Positions 1 through 11,738 of a stretch of 64,000 nucleotides of DNA are shown here, piece by piece. Source of the stretch: Euwallacea fornicatus (lineage: Eukaryota > Arthropoda > Insecta > Coleoptera > Curculionidae). How positions within the stretch are numbered: position 1 is the stretch's first letter; each line of letters begins with the position of its first letter. The stretch spans positions 4,216,001 to 4,280,000 of the forward strand of contig NC_089551.1 of assembly GCF_040115645.1 (NCBI RefSeq), read 5' to 3'. The translations under genes were made by a program, and so were the position numbers. Below the pieces are notes generated by a model. That model did not search any database. It was not told where the DNA came from and saw only the letters and a list, made by a program, of their open reading frames with translations.

Positions 1-3000
1 TTGCGAAATAACTCAGAAAGGAGCAAAGATCATTTTCAATTAAGTAAAAAATTTGCTTCTAGTCAAAATGTTTCTTCTTCTGCTAAAAACATTTGCTTAG
101 CGATTGCTGCGAACTACCAAAAATAGATGGAGAAACTGCCACGAATTGACAGAAGAACTGTCAAGAATTGACGGGGAAATTGCCAGTTGCTGAGAAAATG
201 CTTTTATGCGCGCAGAAGTTATATTCATCGTTGAAAAAATCTTTCAAAACAATTTTAAATAAAAGTATATATTTTTTGATTATGACGTACCGCTCTATGC
301 TGTCGGGGAATAAAAAAAGTTGATAATATTATGAAAATGCCTAAAAAACTGAAAATTGCGGATTGGATTGCTATATGAAAAACTAAAAAAAAAATTATAC
401 TCTTGAAAAAAACATTTTTTTCTCTAATGCCTTTTGAATTTGTATGACGAAAACCTGCAAAAGAAAGACAATTTTAATGCTAGACATATCGAAACCGATC
501 CAAGGTTCCTTGGACCTCACGATTTCTCATTACGAGTGGTACTGGTTGCGGCAAGAACCAGGCGCATTCTTGGCAAGGTGAAGCCAATATTTTTTCCTTA
601 ATTTCTATGCAACGGCGGCGAATAACGTCACATACATAAATATGGGCCAATTGTTTGCAATGCCCCATTGTTATATGAGAATTTAATGAATATGATTCGC
701 CTAAATTGGATGCGAGCATAGAGAAATGTCTTCAGTTTTTTTTTCCTTCCACATATGCGTTTTGGGATCGAACAAAGCAACACTCTCTTTCACAGAATGT
801 CGCAAATGCCGTGTGGCAATATTGCTATCTTCAAAACGGTAAGAGTTACGAAGATCAATGAAAGGAAAGTTGTCATTTCTTGGGCCTTTTACTTTGCCCT
901 ATACAGCGTTGCCAAACAGTCTTTGGTTTTTGAAACGTTGGGGGAATGTAAAATTTGCCTTTATTCATTTTTATTTCTAAAACTGTTAAGTTCACAAAAA
1001 AATCGTTAATGCAGAAAAGTTTAAACTTCTTCCGTACCACTTATTGACAATAGAGGTTAATGGCTCTCGCATTTTTTTTAATACGGACCTGGATCTTTTT
1101 GCCCGTTAAAAGAACCCGATTTAATTTGCAGTTCAAGCATGTATCACAAGTATGCAATTCCCAACATTTCGTGAGCGAAAAATGCATCATTAGTATTTTT
1201 CAATTGGTTTTCTTCTACGGTGAGAGGCATTTCCTTCTCCCTGTAACTGTTTTATAATTTTTAGCACGGCGACCTTGAGAAATCAGTTGAATAGAATAAA
1301 TTCTTGATATTTTTCAAAGTCGTTGGTTAAAGAGTACTTAATGTAAATTTATTGTCTATAGGTTTGCAACTTTTAAAGTAAAAATGAAATTTCCCAATTA
1401 AGAAAAATCACTAGTCACTTATGCATGACCATTTACTAATGATTTTGTCGTGATCACTAAGAATGAGAGTTGATGATCATTACTGATGATGTCACTAAGA
1501 ACAATACTTTTTATGATTTGTAGTCAAAAGCCCTCGGGTGCAGAATCTATCCGTATTAGATTTAATTGAACCTGAAATATTAAAAAAATCAAGTTCCTCT
1601 TTCTACGCAGTTTCTTGTCATAATGGTGAACGTAATTATTCCTATAAGTTAAAGTACGAGTTTTTTACACTGGCTATGCAAAGTTGCACATTCTACCACT
1701 TCAACTGAAATGATTGTGAAAATCTACAGGACGATATTTCTTTTAGGTTCCGGCCTTCTTTTGCTCCCCCTCTAATTTTTATGTTACGCCATTACCAGCT
1801 CATTTTTTGAAATTTACATTTTCATTTAAAGTTTGGGGCGGCAAAGGGTGGACCGTATGATCATTGATAGGTGGTTAATACGGTATTACATGCACTTCAA
1901 ATCATATCAAGGCATCTTCAAAATTGTGGGTTCTATGAGAAAAAATAAAATTTTAAAACCTGAAATATTGCAAGAGGAGAGGGTCGTTCAAACTGGGCAT
2001 GGGAACCTTGTTCTTTCCAGTTGTTCGTGCGTTTGCAAAGGTGGAGCTTAGACAAAAGTACTATGAACAAAGCGCTTTACGTGCGCTCACAACGTTTTGT
2101 GCGTATTTGGAGTCCGGTCCTGATATTCCAGGTGGACCGTAACGAGTGCCCTCAGGTACATGAATGGGCAAAACCGTTGGGACTTTCAAACGAAACGCGA
2201 CGTGAGCTTTGTTTTCTGTGTTTGGTACTCTTTACTGGCTTTCGAGGTTCGAAACAATTATTTTGAGATTCATAACAATCAATGTGACAGTCGCCTCAAA
2301 ACTTGTGAAATAATGTTTAAGTTAATCAGGTGAGTGCACTTTGCATGAAAAATTACCAGTGTTATTAAACCGTTATTATAACTCGGTCATAATCTCTTAC
2401 TCGCGAGCGTGATGGCAGAGTAGATTGTTGCAGAGGCAGGATGTTTATCTCGCGAAGAAAATTGGGTATGCATAGAACGATCCCTAAGATTACAACCTGC
2501 GTATATTCAAGCTGATTTATGTCCATCGGTTTAATTATTATTAGTACATAAATAATTCCAACCTTTGTTGTTCGGCCGTGAACTTGCAAGAAGTGGCGGT
2601 GAGGCCATCAATCAAGCGATAGGCATGACAGGTAAAATCATCCTTCTAGAACAAGACCAGTTTTTGTCTCTGATGGTCATTACCGCCGATGATTTATTAT
2701 TCCGTCTATGTCTCATTGTGATGTGATAAGCGACAACCCAAGAAAGTGTCGGAAACTGTTGCAGAGGAAACGGAACCGCAAAGAAAAATTCGTTTATGGT
2801 GCTTCTGGTGACTGAACACAGGTTAAATCGCTGCAGGTAGATCTGAAATATACGCGTTCTACTCCAATTCCTGACGACATTTCAAAGAAATAAATTAGAT
2901 TTGCGAGATCTAATCTCGTCGTTAATACAGTTAAAATTATGCCTTTGGATATATATTTTTCACTTTTATGTTTGATCCAGAAACATACAGAACGAGTTTT

Positions 3001-3310
3001 TTGCGATGATTTGTGAAGGGATCTCGGAAACTAGCAGAGGTACAAAGTTGCTCAAATCCGGGAAGAAGTGCGACTTTAGAGGACCAATTTAAAGCCATTT
3101 TTGGTATCTTGAAAAACTCCATTGCTTACTAAAAATTTAGCAAAAACCAAATTTTGTCAAATTCTCTTAATGCACATATTTGTGTAATTGTTGGTTCTAG
3201 AGAAATTATGTAAATGGGAATATTGTAAATAATTTTACCCTGAAAAAGACGGGACAACCAGATTTTCTTTGACGGCTGTTGTTTTTGAGATATGGCATAA
3301 ACTTACTTGT
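1..3310. other. No recognisable gene
   Basis: The open frames here are short, without recognisable motifs, and I see no conserved protein, RNA gene or complete transposon. About 2990-3120 resembles the start of the dispersed repeat found at 34.75, 53.3 and 56.6 kb (a 'gatctcggaaac' block followed by a pyrimidine-poor stretch), but the match is weak. A short degenerate tandem repeat lies at 130-195. Confidence 0.6.
130..195. repeat. Three degenerate copies of a 22-bp tandem repeat
   Basis: Three consecutive 22-bp blocks align as 'gagaaactgccacgaattga', 'gaagaactgtcaagaattga' and 'gggaaattgccagttgctga' (each shown without its last bases). The first two are most alike and the third has drifted. 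No function is evident. Confidence 0.45.
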
Positions 3311-3319
3311 TTTTTCATG

Positions 3320-4150
3320 GAAATCATCTGAAAGATCTTTCTAGTCCCTGTCAAAAATTGCAATAATTTTAAACTTGATTACAAAAAATAATAGGAAAAG
3401 ATAAATTTATGTAATTGAAAACATTATCTAAAACAAACTAAAAACTTATTAACTTATACCACTTCGTTATTGACACTGTAATAAAATAATAAAACAAATC
3501 AATCTCAATGTTCCTTGACTTAACTTTTCAAATGTGTGGACAGAGAGGCGAAAATCGCTAGAATGGCCAGCACTATCGCCTGATCTGACTCCATTAGACT
3601 TTTTCCAATGTGGATAAATGAAGAGCGTGGTGTACAAAACTAAACCACATTATTTAGCTGATTTAAGAAGAATAACACCTTCATTAGATGTTGATTAACA
3701 TTAGAAGACATTTTTGTTTACAATAAGAATGGTGCCAAGAGGTTGGAGCCTTGCAATTTGCGTATCTCATAGTACAGTGAGCTTGATTTGTTTTGTTAGT
3801 TTATTAAATTGTCCATAACGCAATTGGTATTAGTTATTAAGTTTTCTGCTTGTTGTAGAAAATTTGGTTAATTACATTAATTTATTTGCTGCTATTATTT
3901 TTTGCAATGAAGTATAAAACCATATGAATTTTGAATACAAAGTGAAAATGCCCTTTAATTGCGATATCACAAACTCAATTTAAAAATGTAGAATTTGCAA
4001 TTGTCACTCAAAGGGGGTTGAAATTATGTATGAGATTTTTATCCTCCCGGATGTAATTTCAGAATCTAAAATTGTTGTGTTTCGGTATTATTTTCGCATA
4101 TGTCGAAATATGCAGATATTAAATTTACTCCATTTGGTTGTTTCACACTG
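3320..4150 (+). mobile_element. DUF4817/DDE_3 mariner-like relic with long inverted arms (copy EL1)
   Basis: A left arm at about 3320-3510 is the inverted counterpart of about 3770-3960. For example 'aaaaaataatagg' and 'tgtaattgaaaac' on the left mirror 'gctattattttttgc' and 'ttaattaca' on the right. The right terminus is near 4150 ('cacactg' then TA). The same structure, arms and core recur at 38951-39951, where both ends are clear, so this is a second, older copy of one family. The left terminus is not resolved here. The core between the arms encodes the transposase C-terminal fragment at 3540-3765. Confidence 0.7.
3540..3765 (+). pseudogene. Transposase C-terminal fragment (DDE_3)
   Basis: One frame reads LEWPALSPDLTPLDFFQCG, the hallmark block before the third catalytic residue in DUF4817/DDE_3 transposases, followed by a stop and then MKSVVYKTKPHYLADLRRIT. 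Only the last third of the protein survives. The HTH region and the first two acidic residues are absent. It is non-functional and lies inside the inverted arms of EL1. Confidence 0.75.
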
Positions 4151-4159
4151 TATTATATT

Positions 4160-5010
4160 CTTCATAACGGAAGTTCCGTAGCAGGATATCGATAAATTTA
4201 TCATTGGACTCGGACACTGCTCATCGGTAAATTGAGCAACGCAATTATTTCTAGTCTAATTCAAGGAACTCCAAATTTAAGGCAGAATATTACCGCTAAT
4301 CACACACCAAGCTTAGAATCTTCAGCTCACAGGTAAATAACTGTCATAGTGAGTCAGGTTTCTTCAGATTGTTCTTTTATTTCTTTAAGCTCGTCTCGAG
4401 CTCTGGGGAGTTCGAGACAATTTTTGTCTAAAGAACTGTTTACACGCGATGCCCTAAAATGCTCCTGAGACGACCGTAATGCGAATTAAGTTACTTTATT
4501 TCTCACAATAAGTTTTTTTAAAACTGTTTTGTTGCAAAGCAAATTAATATACAACAATCAGACTTGCAGCATAACTGCTCACAGAAAATTACGAGGAAAC
4601 ATGATGTCCCTTTGGTTAAGAGCGGTTTTATATTGTCCCATTACGCTGAGTCCATATGAGCTCCACTTGTCCATTGTGCCAGACGTTTTTCTACAGGATA
4701 ACATAATACAATACCAGCAACAATGATTGAAGTGTGCTACTCTGTACTGAAATTCGGCTTCAATACTTTTTTCCCACTTATTCTCAAGGTCAATAAGAAA
4801 AATGTCCAATGAACTGGATTCCTATGGTATACTTACTATATTTTCGACCTTTTAGGAGATATTTGCCTATTTTCACTTAAAAAAATTTATTTCTAGGAAA
4901 ATAAATTTTCATTTAATGCTCTTGCAAATTAAATGCATATTGAAGTTCTTCATAGAAGTCTGGATCAAGTTTCTTTTTCGTTATTTACAACCACAAATTA
5001 TAATTACGAT
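4160..5010. other. No recognisable gene
   Basis: No coding sequence, RNA gene or bounded repeat is recognisable. The segment may include the 3' end of the transposase relic that starts at 5011 on the minus strand, but no matching terminal repeat was found. Confidence 0.5.
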
Positions 5011-5245
5011 TTATAATAATTGCTGGAAATGCTGGAAATACTGCTGGAGGCGCATCCCGACACGTCCACTCACGTTTTGCAACACTGCAATCAGCGTGGC
5101 AGGGGCCATTGCATCGACTATTTCAATAATAACGGCTACTAGCAATTCCTCCAAAGTAAGTAAACGATTTTTGCACGCAGTATTCTTTGGGCAATCAAAA
5201 GGAAAATAGTCTAGAGGCGTCAAATCCGGATATCTTGCAGGCCAT
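5011..5245 (-). pseudogene. Transposase C-terminal fragment (DDE_3, mariner-like)
   Basis: Reading the minus strand, WPARYPDLTPLDYF is followed by a stretch of the form KNTACKNRLLTLEELLVAVI, matching the C-terminal part of DUF4817/DDE_3 transposases (WPxRSPDLTPLDFFLWG, then 'lkdlVY...' and a 'tleeLk..I' helix). It is uninterrupted for about 70 codons in one frame. N-terminal HTH and catalytic Asp regions are missing. A TA-CAGTGTGAGC-like end lies about 200 bp upstream (near 5445), but no partner terminus was found, so element limits are unknown. Confidence 0.7.
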
Positions 5246-7030
5246 TAATTTTTACTAATGATACTATCTCCACAAAATGATTCTAGAAATGTTTTAAACT
5301 TCCAATCAAATATGAGTAAAAAACGTTGTGTACGTATCTAATTAATGACTGTGGTTTGACAATGAATGACAGAAGTTTGGACACTTTCAGCGATAGGTCC
5401 ACTATTTTGATGACGCAGACACTTCGATCATTGTTGCTCACACTGTATATGTGATGGGATAACAGACGGGAAGAAAATCAGACGACTATAGGATAACACA
5501 GATGGTTCCAGAACGATACACTTAATTACGTGCCTGACTTAGGCCCTGTTATGAGAATCCTCTTTTCCATAGCAAAACAATTATTTTTCGTAATGAAATA
5601 TCAAATATTTAAGTTTAATTTAGTTTAATGTCCGGCTAATTCTCCCAGTGCTGCCCATTTAAAATCCATGTAAAGTCTAATTTTTACACGCTTTTTGCAG
5701 TAGTGGTCCTTTTCGAGGTAGCGCTTAATGTAATCACTAGTCCCTGGCTGGCGATGTGTCGGCCGTCGCCATATTCATTCCATTTTAAGGTGAATTTAAT
5801 GTTGCTTATGATCACTGGGGGCTTTTGATTGCCCTAATGGGGGAATCTCTGCTGTCCTTGTCGATCTCGTGCTATTTCGTTGATTAAATTTTCCGAGTCA
5901 TCCTTCTTCAATCATCGTTCCTTAATCCTTTTTTTGCTCTCGAACCAGTGAGAATCGTCATTTTCGACCGTTTTCAGAGAGACCTATACTTACGTGTTTC
6001 AAGTTAACCGTGTCGAGGATCTGAGAAATTCTTTAGTTTTTTTTAGAGATTTTAATTATTTCCTGGGTGTATTTAATCTGAGACTGCTATTTTCACTGAA
6101 GGTCGCGATTTTCTTTGATTCCATAGAATAATTGGCTCCAGGCATGTTTTTTTTAAGAGGTACCATTGTCTCGATAATTCGTTTTCCATGCCAGCACCTT
6201 CTGGCGGTATTAGGAGTCGGTAATATTATCTAAGGTATATCTCGGATTTAGCTCCGGGAACTCCACGATGTTTCGCAGAAGAATTTCCAGAAAAAATTTC
6301 CGTAAGCCCCAACGTCGAAATCCTCCACGATCCACGGTTAGAGTAAACAAAAAATGTCTTCTATGTCTTTTAATGTGATTTAATGCAATTCCACGCTAAC
6401 AGTTTCTGAGATAAATTATATTTAATATTATTGAATTGGAGTCAATCATGTTTTACTAATCACCACTTTATTCTGTTTTTTCGCCAATTTATTGACCTCA
6501 CGTAACTGTAGAACACGCCTCTGATATCCGACTCTTCCGGGGGTTTCCCCTGTTCTCAACTGATCTGTATGGTATCTAAAACCACTCGTCTTAGCTTCTT
6601 CACCTTTCACCGTCGCCTTTACTTGACTGCGTTGTGTGACACATCTTGACCGTTTTCAACTATGAGCCAAAGAAGCCTGTCACCAATGTTTGATGAAATG
6701 ACCAATATGCCCAGCTAACAATCAGGGTCAAGTAAGTGCTTTCAATTTGCTCCACATATCGCATATCGAGCATTTGTCTAATTGGTATATTAGTCTAATT
6801 TCACGAGATTAAACGAGAATCTCTTAGTTGCTCAAATTTCGGATTTGTTACTTAAATTTATGTCCCATTTTCTCTGTTGTGTTAGAAAGCAGTACAAGAT
6901 GTAATTTGGGTTTTGGAAAAGTAGCATCAGGAGGAACAGTCACAGTTAGTTGCCACCCTGATGGTACTGGGTGTGTTGGAGCCCGCATTTTTTCCATATA
7001 AATCATAGCAGATGCGTTCTGGGTCCCTAA
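5246..7030. other. No recognisable gene
   Basis: Mixed-composition DNA with no open frame that shows a known domain. It could be intron or intergenic sequence. No RNA gene, tandem array or terminal repeat was recognised. Confidence 0.5.
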
Positions 7031-7036
7031 CATTAT

Positions 7037-7679
7037 ACAGGGCATTTCAACTTCTGTCGCCACCATTGGGATCTTATAACCGAGAGGAGATGCGAAGAAG
7101 TTTAAATGGGGGAGATATTCCGTAATTTGGTACTTGACCAAATGCAGTTTTCAAAATTTGAATTCTCCGAGTACTTCCGAAGATATGTGGAAAAAACTAA
7201 AAATTGGACATTTTGTGTTTATCTTTTTGGCTTTATTTGACAAGGACGCCCAAAACGCCAATAACATTTTCATTGCTTCTCTTTCTCAGTTACACGATGG
7301 CGTTTTTTGATTTGTCATCCAACCATTCGTCCGTCGCTAAATGCGATGTGGCATTCATAAGCAATAATAAAGTTGATGATGGTGGCCCAAACGGCGAAAC
7401 GTCGATCGACAAATCTGAAAAAGTCATCGTGCGCTTGAGAAAAACTGGCAATGGAAATGTTCTGGTGGTTTTGAATTTCCTTGTTAAATAACGCAACAAA
7501 AAGGTAACCTCCAATTTTTAATTTTTTCCGGATATTTCCGGAAGTACTCGGAAATTTGAAATTTTTAAAACTGCATTTGGTCAAACTCTGCATTACGGTA
7601 TTTCCTCTTCATTTAACATCGTTGCTCCTCCTCTAGTTTCCGAGGTCGCAATGGTGAGGGTCGAATTTAAAATGCCCCG
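7037..7679. mobile_element. Fold-back MITE, palindromic over its whole length
   Basis: The ends are TA-CAGGGCATTTCAA (left) and, reading inward from the right, TA-CGGGGCATTTTAA. The arms continue inward through shared blocks ('ttttcaaaatttgaattctc', 'ccgagtacttccg', 'aaaaattgga', 'aacattttcattgc') and meet at a centre of roughly 60-80 bp around 7365. There is no transposase sequence. It is flanked by TA on both sides and abuts the next MITE at 7682. The open frames inside and across its left edge are chance frames. Confidence 0.85.
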
Positions 7680-7681
7680 TA

Positions 7682-8026
7682 CACAGGGCGTTCTTTAACG
7701 TACGGCAAGACCTTTCGGAGCTGATGGCAAAAAAATGATGGCAGTTATTTATGTAAACTTAAGTCCCACTTCTAAGTTATCTCTCTTCAAAAAAATCTGT
7801 TTACGTGAATTGTACAGCAATTTTTTGGATTTATCTAGTAAAAATTCTACATTTCTTCAATAAATCTCTAATTTTTTCTGTTGTGCGTGCCAAGTCCCAT
7901 TTGGGGGGGGGGGGGGGTCACTGAGAAGTCGAGTTTTGTCGCACTTACGTTTATGTGAGCAACTACCTTCAGTTTTTGTCAAAGAACACCCTCCTCAAGT
8001 TTTTGCACACATTAAGGAACACCCTG
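7682..8026. mobile_element. MITE with CAGGG ends and a G-tract
   Basis: The left end is CAGGGCGTTCTTTAACG. The right end, read inward, is CAGGGTGTTCCTTAATG, so the termini match. The right end is duplicated: 'gaacaccct' occurs near 7984 and again near 8017, followed by similar sequence. The element contains an uninterrupted G run of about 15 bases near 7902-7917. It starts within 3 bp of the preceding palindromic MITE. Confidence 0.65.
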
Positions 8027-8029
8027 TTT

Positions 8030-9430
8030 ATCCGTGTGTTGCTTCCTCGTATTAAATTTACGGTTTTAATTACTTTCCCTGTCGATCTTTTAATCTGCCT
8101 GCACCGTCAGAGAAAGAGCGTGGCATAGGTATTAGCATATCTAAGGCTGGAAAAAGTACTTAAGCTAGCCAATCTTAACAATATAACATGTTTCATAATA
8201 TTTTTATAGGCGTAAAGTAGGCAAAATTATTTCGCTTTTTACTTTCTTCCTCGAGTAACAGGGCCAGGTGTCTCAGAGATGCAGTTTGCACTAGCAGAAG
8301 AACAATGTTACCTAATGGGAAAGTACCGGAGGGAACGATATGATTGTTCCTAAAAATGTATCGTTAAATCTAATGAGACGTTCATTAAAAAAGCTGAGCT
8401 CTGCTTCCTAAAATTTCTAATTTGCGGAGAAACTAGACTTACACGATGAGAATCCAATGATTCGTCTAATTAACATAACTTTACAAGGCTAAGTGGTTTG
8501 TGTTAACAGTGAGACGCATTGATTTGTATATAATTAATAACAAATTATGTTTGAGCGGGAGTCTAGAATAAAATTATTAACCATCGAGGCGAATATTTTG
8601 GTCGGGAATACGTACAGGACGTCATTGAACTTGTTTGCAATCGTGACCCATCCGAACCAATCACGTCCCATTCCCCCATTACTTTTACCGTTCGCCAGGC
8701 TCAAATCATATTATTATTTTAAGATACAATCTCCTTGAACTCAGCTACAAACGCATAACATAGATATGCGGAAAGAACTGACAAAAACAATTATGCTGGC
8801 TAATTTTTGCTTTACGTGATCGAGGCAATCTATCAGCCGTCTCCAACAGCCTAAACGGTTCTTTCCTCCTGTAGATGAGGCGCAGGAATTCAAATTGGCT
8901 TTCCATTGAATAAGTGCAACTTTATATAGGAAGCACGAAACAAGATTATCTCTTGCAGGAGGAAGGATGGGGCAAGGCCATGGGCGTTCGTTCACCCACT
9001 CACCTTGCCGCAGACATTTGACCGTGAAGATGGATAGATTCCGCTTTAATAATTAGCTCTTAGGCGCGGTTAATATCTCCAGTAAGAAAGGGAAAGTTCT
9101 TTTGTCATTTCTAAGTGAGAAGATGCTTTGCCGAGGGTAGGCCAGCCGCAATGGTCACCTTGCGAAAGTAGTCCTGCATCACGTCCGACTAATATGAGAC
9201 ACGCCACTGACATTTAGAATTTCAGAATTGTGAGAAGTTTACATGCGAAATTCTTCCTATGGATTCTTATGCAGTGACTTGGTCCGCGTTTGATATTCAA
9301 CTATTATGAATCAGCATTACCGCGAAGTTCTATAGAGGAAAGTGGTGGTATGGTAGATTGATGATGACCTATTTTACCAGTCGAAATCCTTGAACTCGGT
9401 TATTTCGTTGGTCGATTCGTTCCGTCACCT
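8030..9430. other. No recognisable gene
   Basis: Slightly more GC-balanced than its surroundings and apparently low in repeats, but no open frame shows a known domain and no splice-site pairing could be supported. Nothing further can be called. Confidence 0.45.
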
Positions 9431-9437
9431 ACGTATA

Positions 9438-9835
9438 CAGGGTGTCCCATTTAAAGTTTTGATTGAAGGTTAGTTAAAAACTGAGAGTTTTCAGAAAAAA
9501 GACTGCAACACTTAAAAAAAATGCAATAATTTCGACTGTCTCAAAAATTGGATAAAAATTAAAGATAACTCTGCAGCAATACGTTAAAAAAAATTGTTCA
9601 AATAAAAGATATACATTTTTTGAAAATCTACAAGGATCTGTAAAAAAATACGAGGTTGGAATTTGAAAAAAAAATTGCCTTGCTTGAAATGGCCTTAAAA
9701 CGACGTTTTGGCTAAAAGTCCCTATCTTCATGACACGTCCCCCTCTTTACCGGACAACTTTTATTTGAAAATGTTTTTAATACAACATACCGTTTTTGAG
9801 AAATCTTCAATCACAGCTTTAAATGGAACACCCTG
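9438..9835. mobile_element. MITE, 398 bp, CAGGGTGT ends
   Basis: The left end CAGGGTGTCCCATTTAAAG and the right end, read inward, CAGGGTGTTCCATTTAAAG match, and the similarity continues for about 45 bp ('tgattgaag' in both). TA flanks both ends. The interior is A/T-rich and non-coding. Confidence 0.85.
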
Positions 9836-9839
9836 TACA

Positions 9840-10430
9840 AGCAAACAAAGCCATCTGGCTTTATTTACTCAATTTTCGATCGCTCATATTCTCGTTAAAC
9901 TGCTTCTGAATTTCTCTCGTAGAATTGAAGCTCTAATTAGAGAACTGCTAAAAACTAAACACGCTAAAATGCTCCACAAATAACGTTGAAATCCAAATAA
10001 TAAAAACAAACGTATCTAAATTTGTCTATTTAAATTCTTATTTGACACCACTGCTATTCATATCGATTGACGACTCAAAGCTAATAGTTACCGCTGCGTG
10101 GCATACAACCATTCTCTTCTGGTGCGTGGCATTAAATGAAGCACGGAAGACATAACGTATGTGTCAGCTGCATTCAGAACCTGCTTTACTATTTAGGGTA
10201 GCAGGATTAATGTCATAACTTTCATCTTGGTCTAAGCGCATACGGTAAACGAAGAAGGCTGCATGATGCGGATAGGTGGCGCTAAATATTATTTGATAAC
10301 ATCGACACAGTGGTGGCAAATGAGTGTTTTATTAGTAGCAACAGCAATTTCTCTTATACACATTCGTTTCTAAGTATGGAAATGTTGTAAATGATTAAAA
10401 ATACCAATTAGTATTCCATTTTAGTGCTGA
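9840..10430. other. No recognisable gene
   Basis: Non-coding as far as can be seen. There is no matched repeat structure. Confidence 0.45.
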
Positions 10431-10438
10431 GCAGTACG

Positions 10439-11738
10439 GTATTGGACAAAAAGGTAGAAACTTTTTTCAAATTTGAAATAATTTGCTAATACCCAATAGG
10501 TGAACTCTGGGTTACAACATTATAATTAATACATCGTTGATAAAATATTTTGAATATAATTGCTTTTGAAATATGCTTGCAGATATCTATACTAGATATG
10601 TATAAACAAATGTTGTTTTCAGCCAGGACAAAATAATTAGAACTTTTTATTGAAGAAATTGCAGACTATGAAAATAGTGCAAATGTTTTTTTTAATTAAT
10701 ATTTAGTGGTGCCACTATTTTCAGATAAGAATTTTCTTATTCAAGGAAATTTTAGCCGCTTTTCTTTGTCGAAACTGGAATCGGTCATGATTACTTTCTT
10801 TAAATCAGTGCTCTGATGAAAGATTTATCTTGGTGTTTGCTCTAAGTAAAGTTCAGGTCGACCGCGAAAAACTCCAATTCGTTTAATGAGAAAATTATTC
10901 GATTATCACGAAATAATCCGTTTGTGTCTTCGTCAAACATTTTGGCTATCATTAATGAAACTGGTCCTTCTGGAATCACGGACCGCGCAGTACGACGACT
11001 TTGGACAGAGGCAGCCCTTCACAGTTTCAAACCTGTCAAAAAAACCCTTTTGAGTAAGAAGGATATAAGAGCAAAATTACATTTTGCTCAAACTCACATT
11101 TATTGGACCGAAAATAACTGGAAACGAATCCTTTTTTGCGATGAGTGTAAAGTCAACTTATTTGGAAGTGATGGTGCTAGTTATGTCAAGCGTCTAAAAA
11201 CCAAGTAATCGTATAAAAAGTTCGTTAAACTTACAGTAAAACATGGTTGCGGCTCTGTCATGGTTTGGGGCTGCTTTTCACGGTATGGCATGAGTCCACT
11301 GCATCGCATAGTAGGCAAAATAGACAGGTTCGTGTATTTGGACATTATAAAAAAACAAGTGAGATCCTTATATACTCGACGCAATGCCTGTGAAGCACAA
11401 GTTTCGACACGACAATGACCCAAAACACACGTCGAAATTAATTCAAAAACATTTGTTGGAAGAAAAAGTTGATGTTTTAAAATATCCGTCACAGAGTCCT
11501 GACCTCAATCCCATTGAGAACTGATGTCGCATAGTGGATAGAAAAATGCGATCAAATCCAATTAAAAATTTTCAAGAACTTTTGGAAAATTTTGAGAATG
11601 CGTGGTGAGCTATAGATCAAACAATAATTGTGAAATTTATTAATTCTATAACGAAACGATGTCGCGATGCGGTCAGAGCAAATGGGCTCCACCTTAAGTA
11701 TTAAATTTAAAAAAAAAACATACACATCTACATACATA
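10439..11738 (+). mobile_element. Tc1-like element A, 3' end displaced or lost
   Basis: The left end is TA-CGGTATTGGACAAAAAGG, and an internal repeat of the same transposase-binding type ('ggacaaaataattagaac') occurs near 10625. That gives the double IR/DR arrangement known from Bari- and Sleeping Beauty-type Tc1-like elements. The coding relic follows at 10855-11704. The right side is interrupted by element B at the TA dinucleotide 11737-11738. A sequence like the inner repeat (read inward: 'ggacaaaattgtctgaac') reappears near 13620-13640, so A may continue beyond B until it meets element G. The outer right end was not found. Confidence 0.65.
10855..11704 (+). pseudogene. Tc1-like transposase relic (element A)
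   Basis: Segments in order: an HTH linker with GRPRKT, then ITDRAVRRLWTEAALHSF (second HTH), LFCDECKVNLFGSDGASYV (normally FSDESKFNLFGSDG, first catalytic Asp present), VKHGCGSVMVWGCFS, then DNDPKHTSKLIQKHL (second Asp) and PSQSPDLNPIEN (third residue, Glu). The order and the Asp-to-Glu spacing fit a DD34E transposase. Several frame changes and stops, for example after YVKRLKTK, show it is dead. It lacks the first HTH start. Confidence 0.85.

Noticed and set aside
6848..7141. Minus-strand open frame of 97 codons with protein-like composition
   Set aside because: Its first half lies inside the palindromic MITE (7037-7679), whose mirror arm reproduces the same bases. The frame crosses the MITE edge, so it is a chance frame.
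8741..8995. Cysteine-rich minus-strand frame of 84 codons
   Set aside because: No domain, no splice or promoter context and no repeat relation. Indistinguishable from a chance frame.
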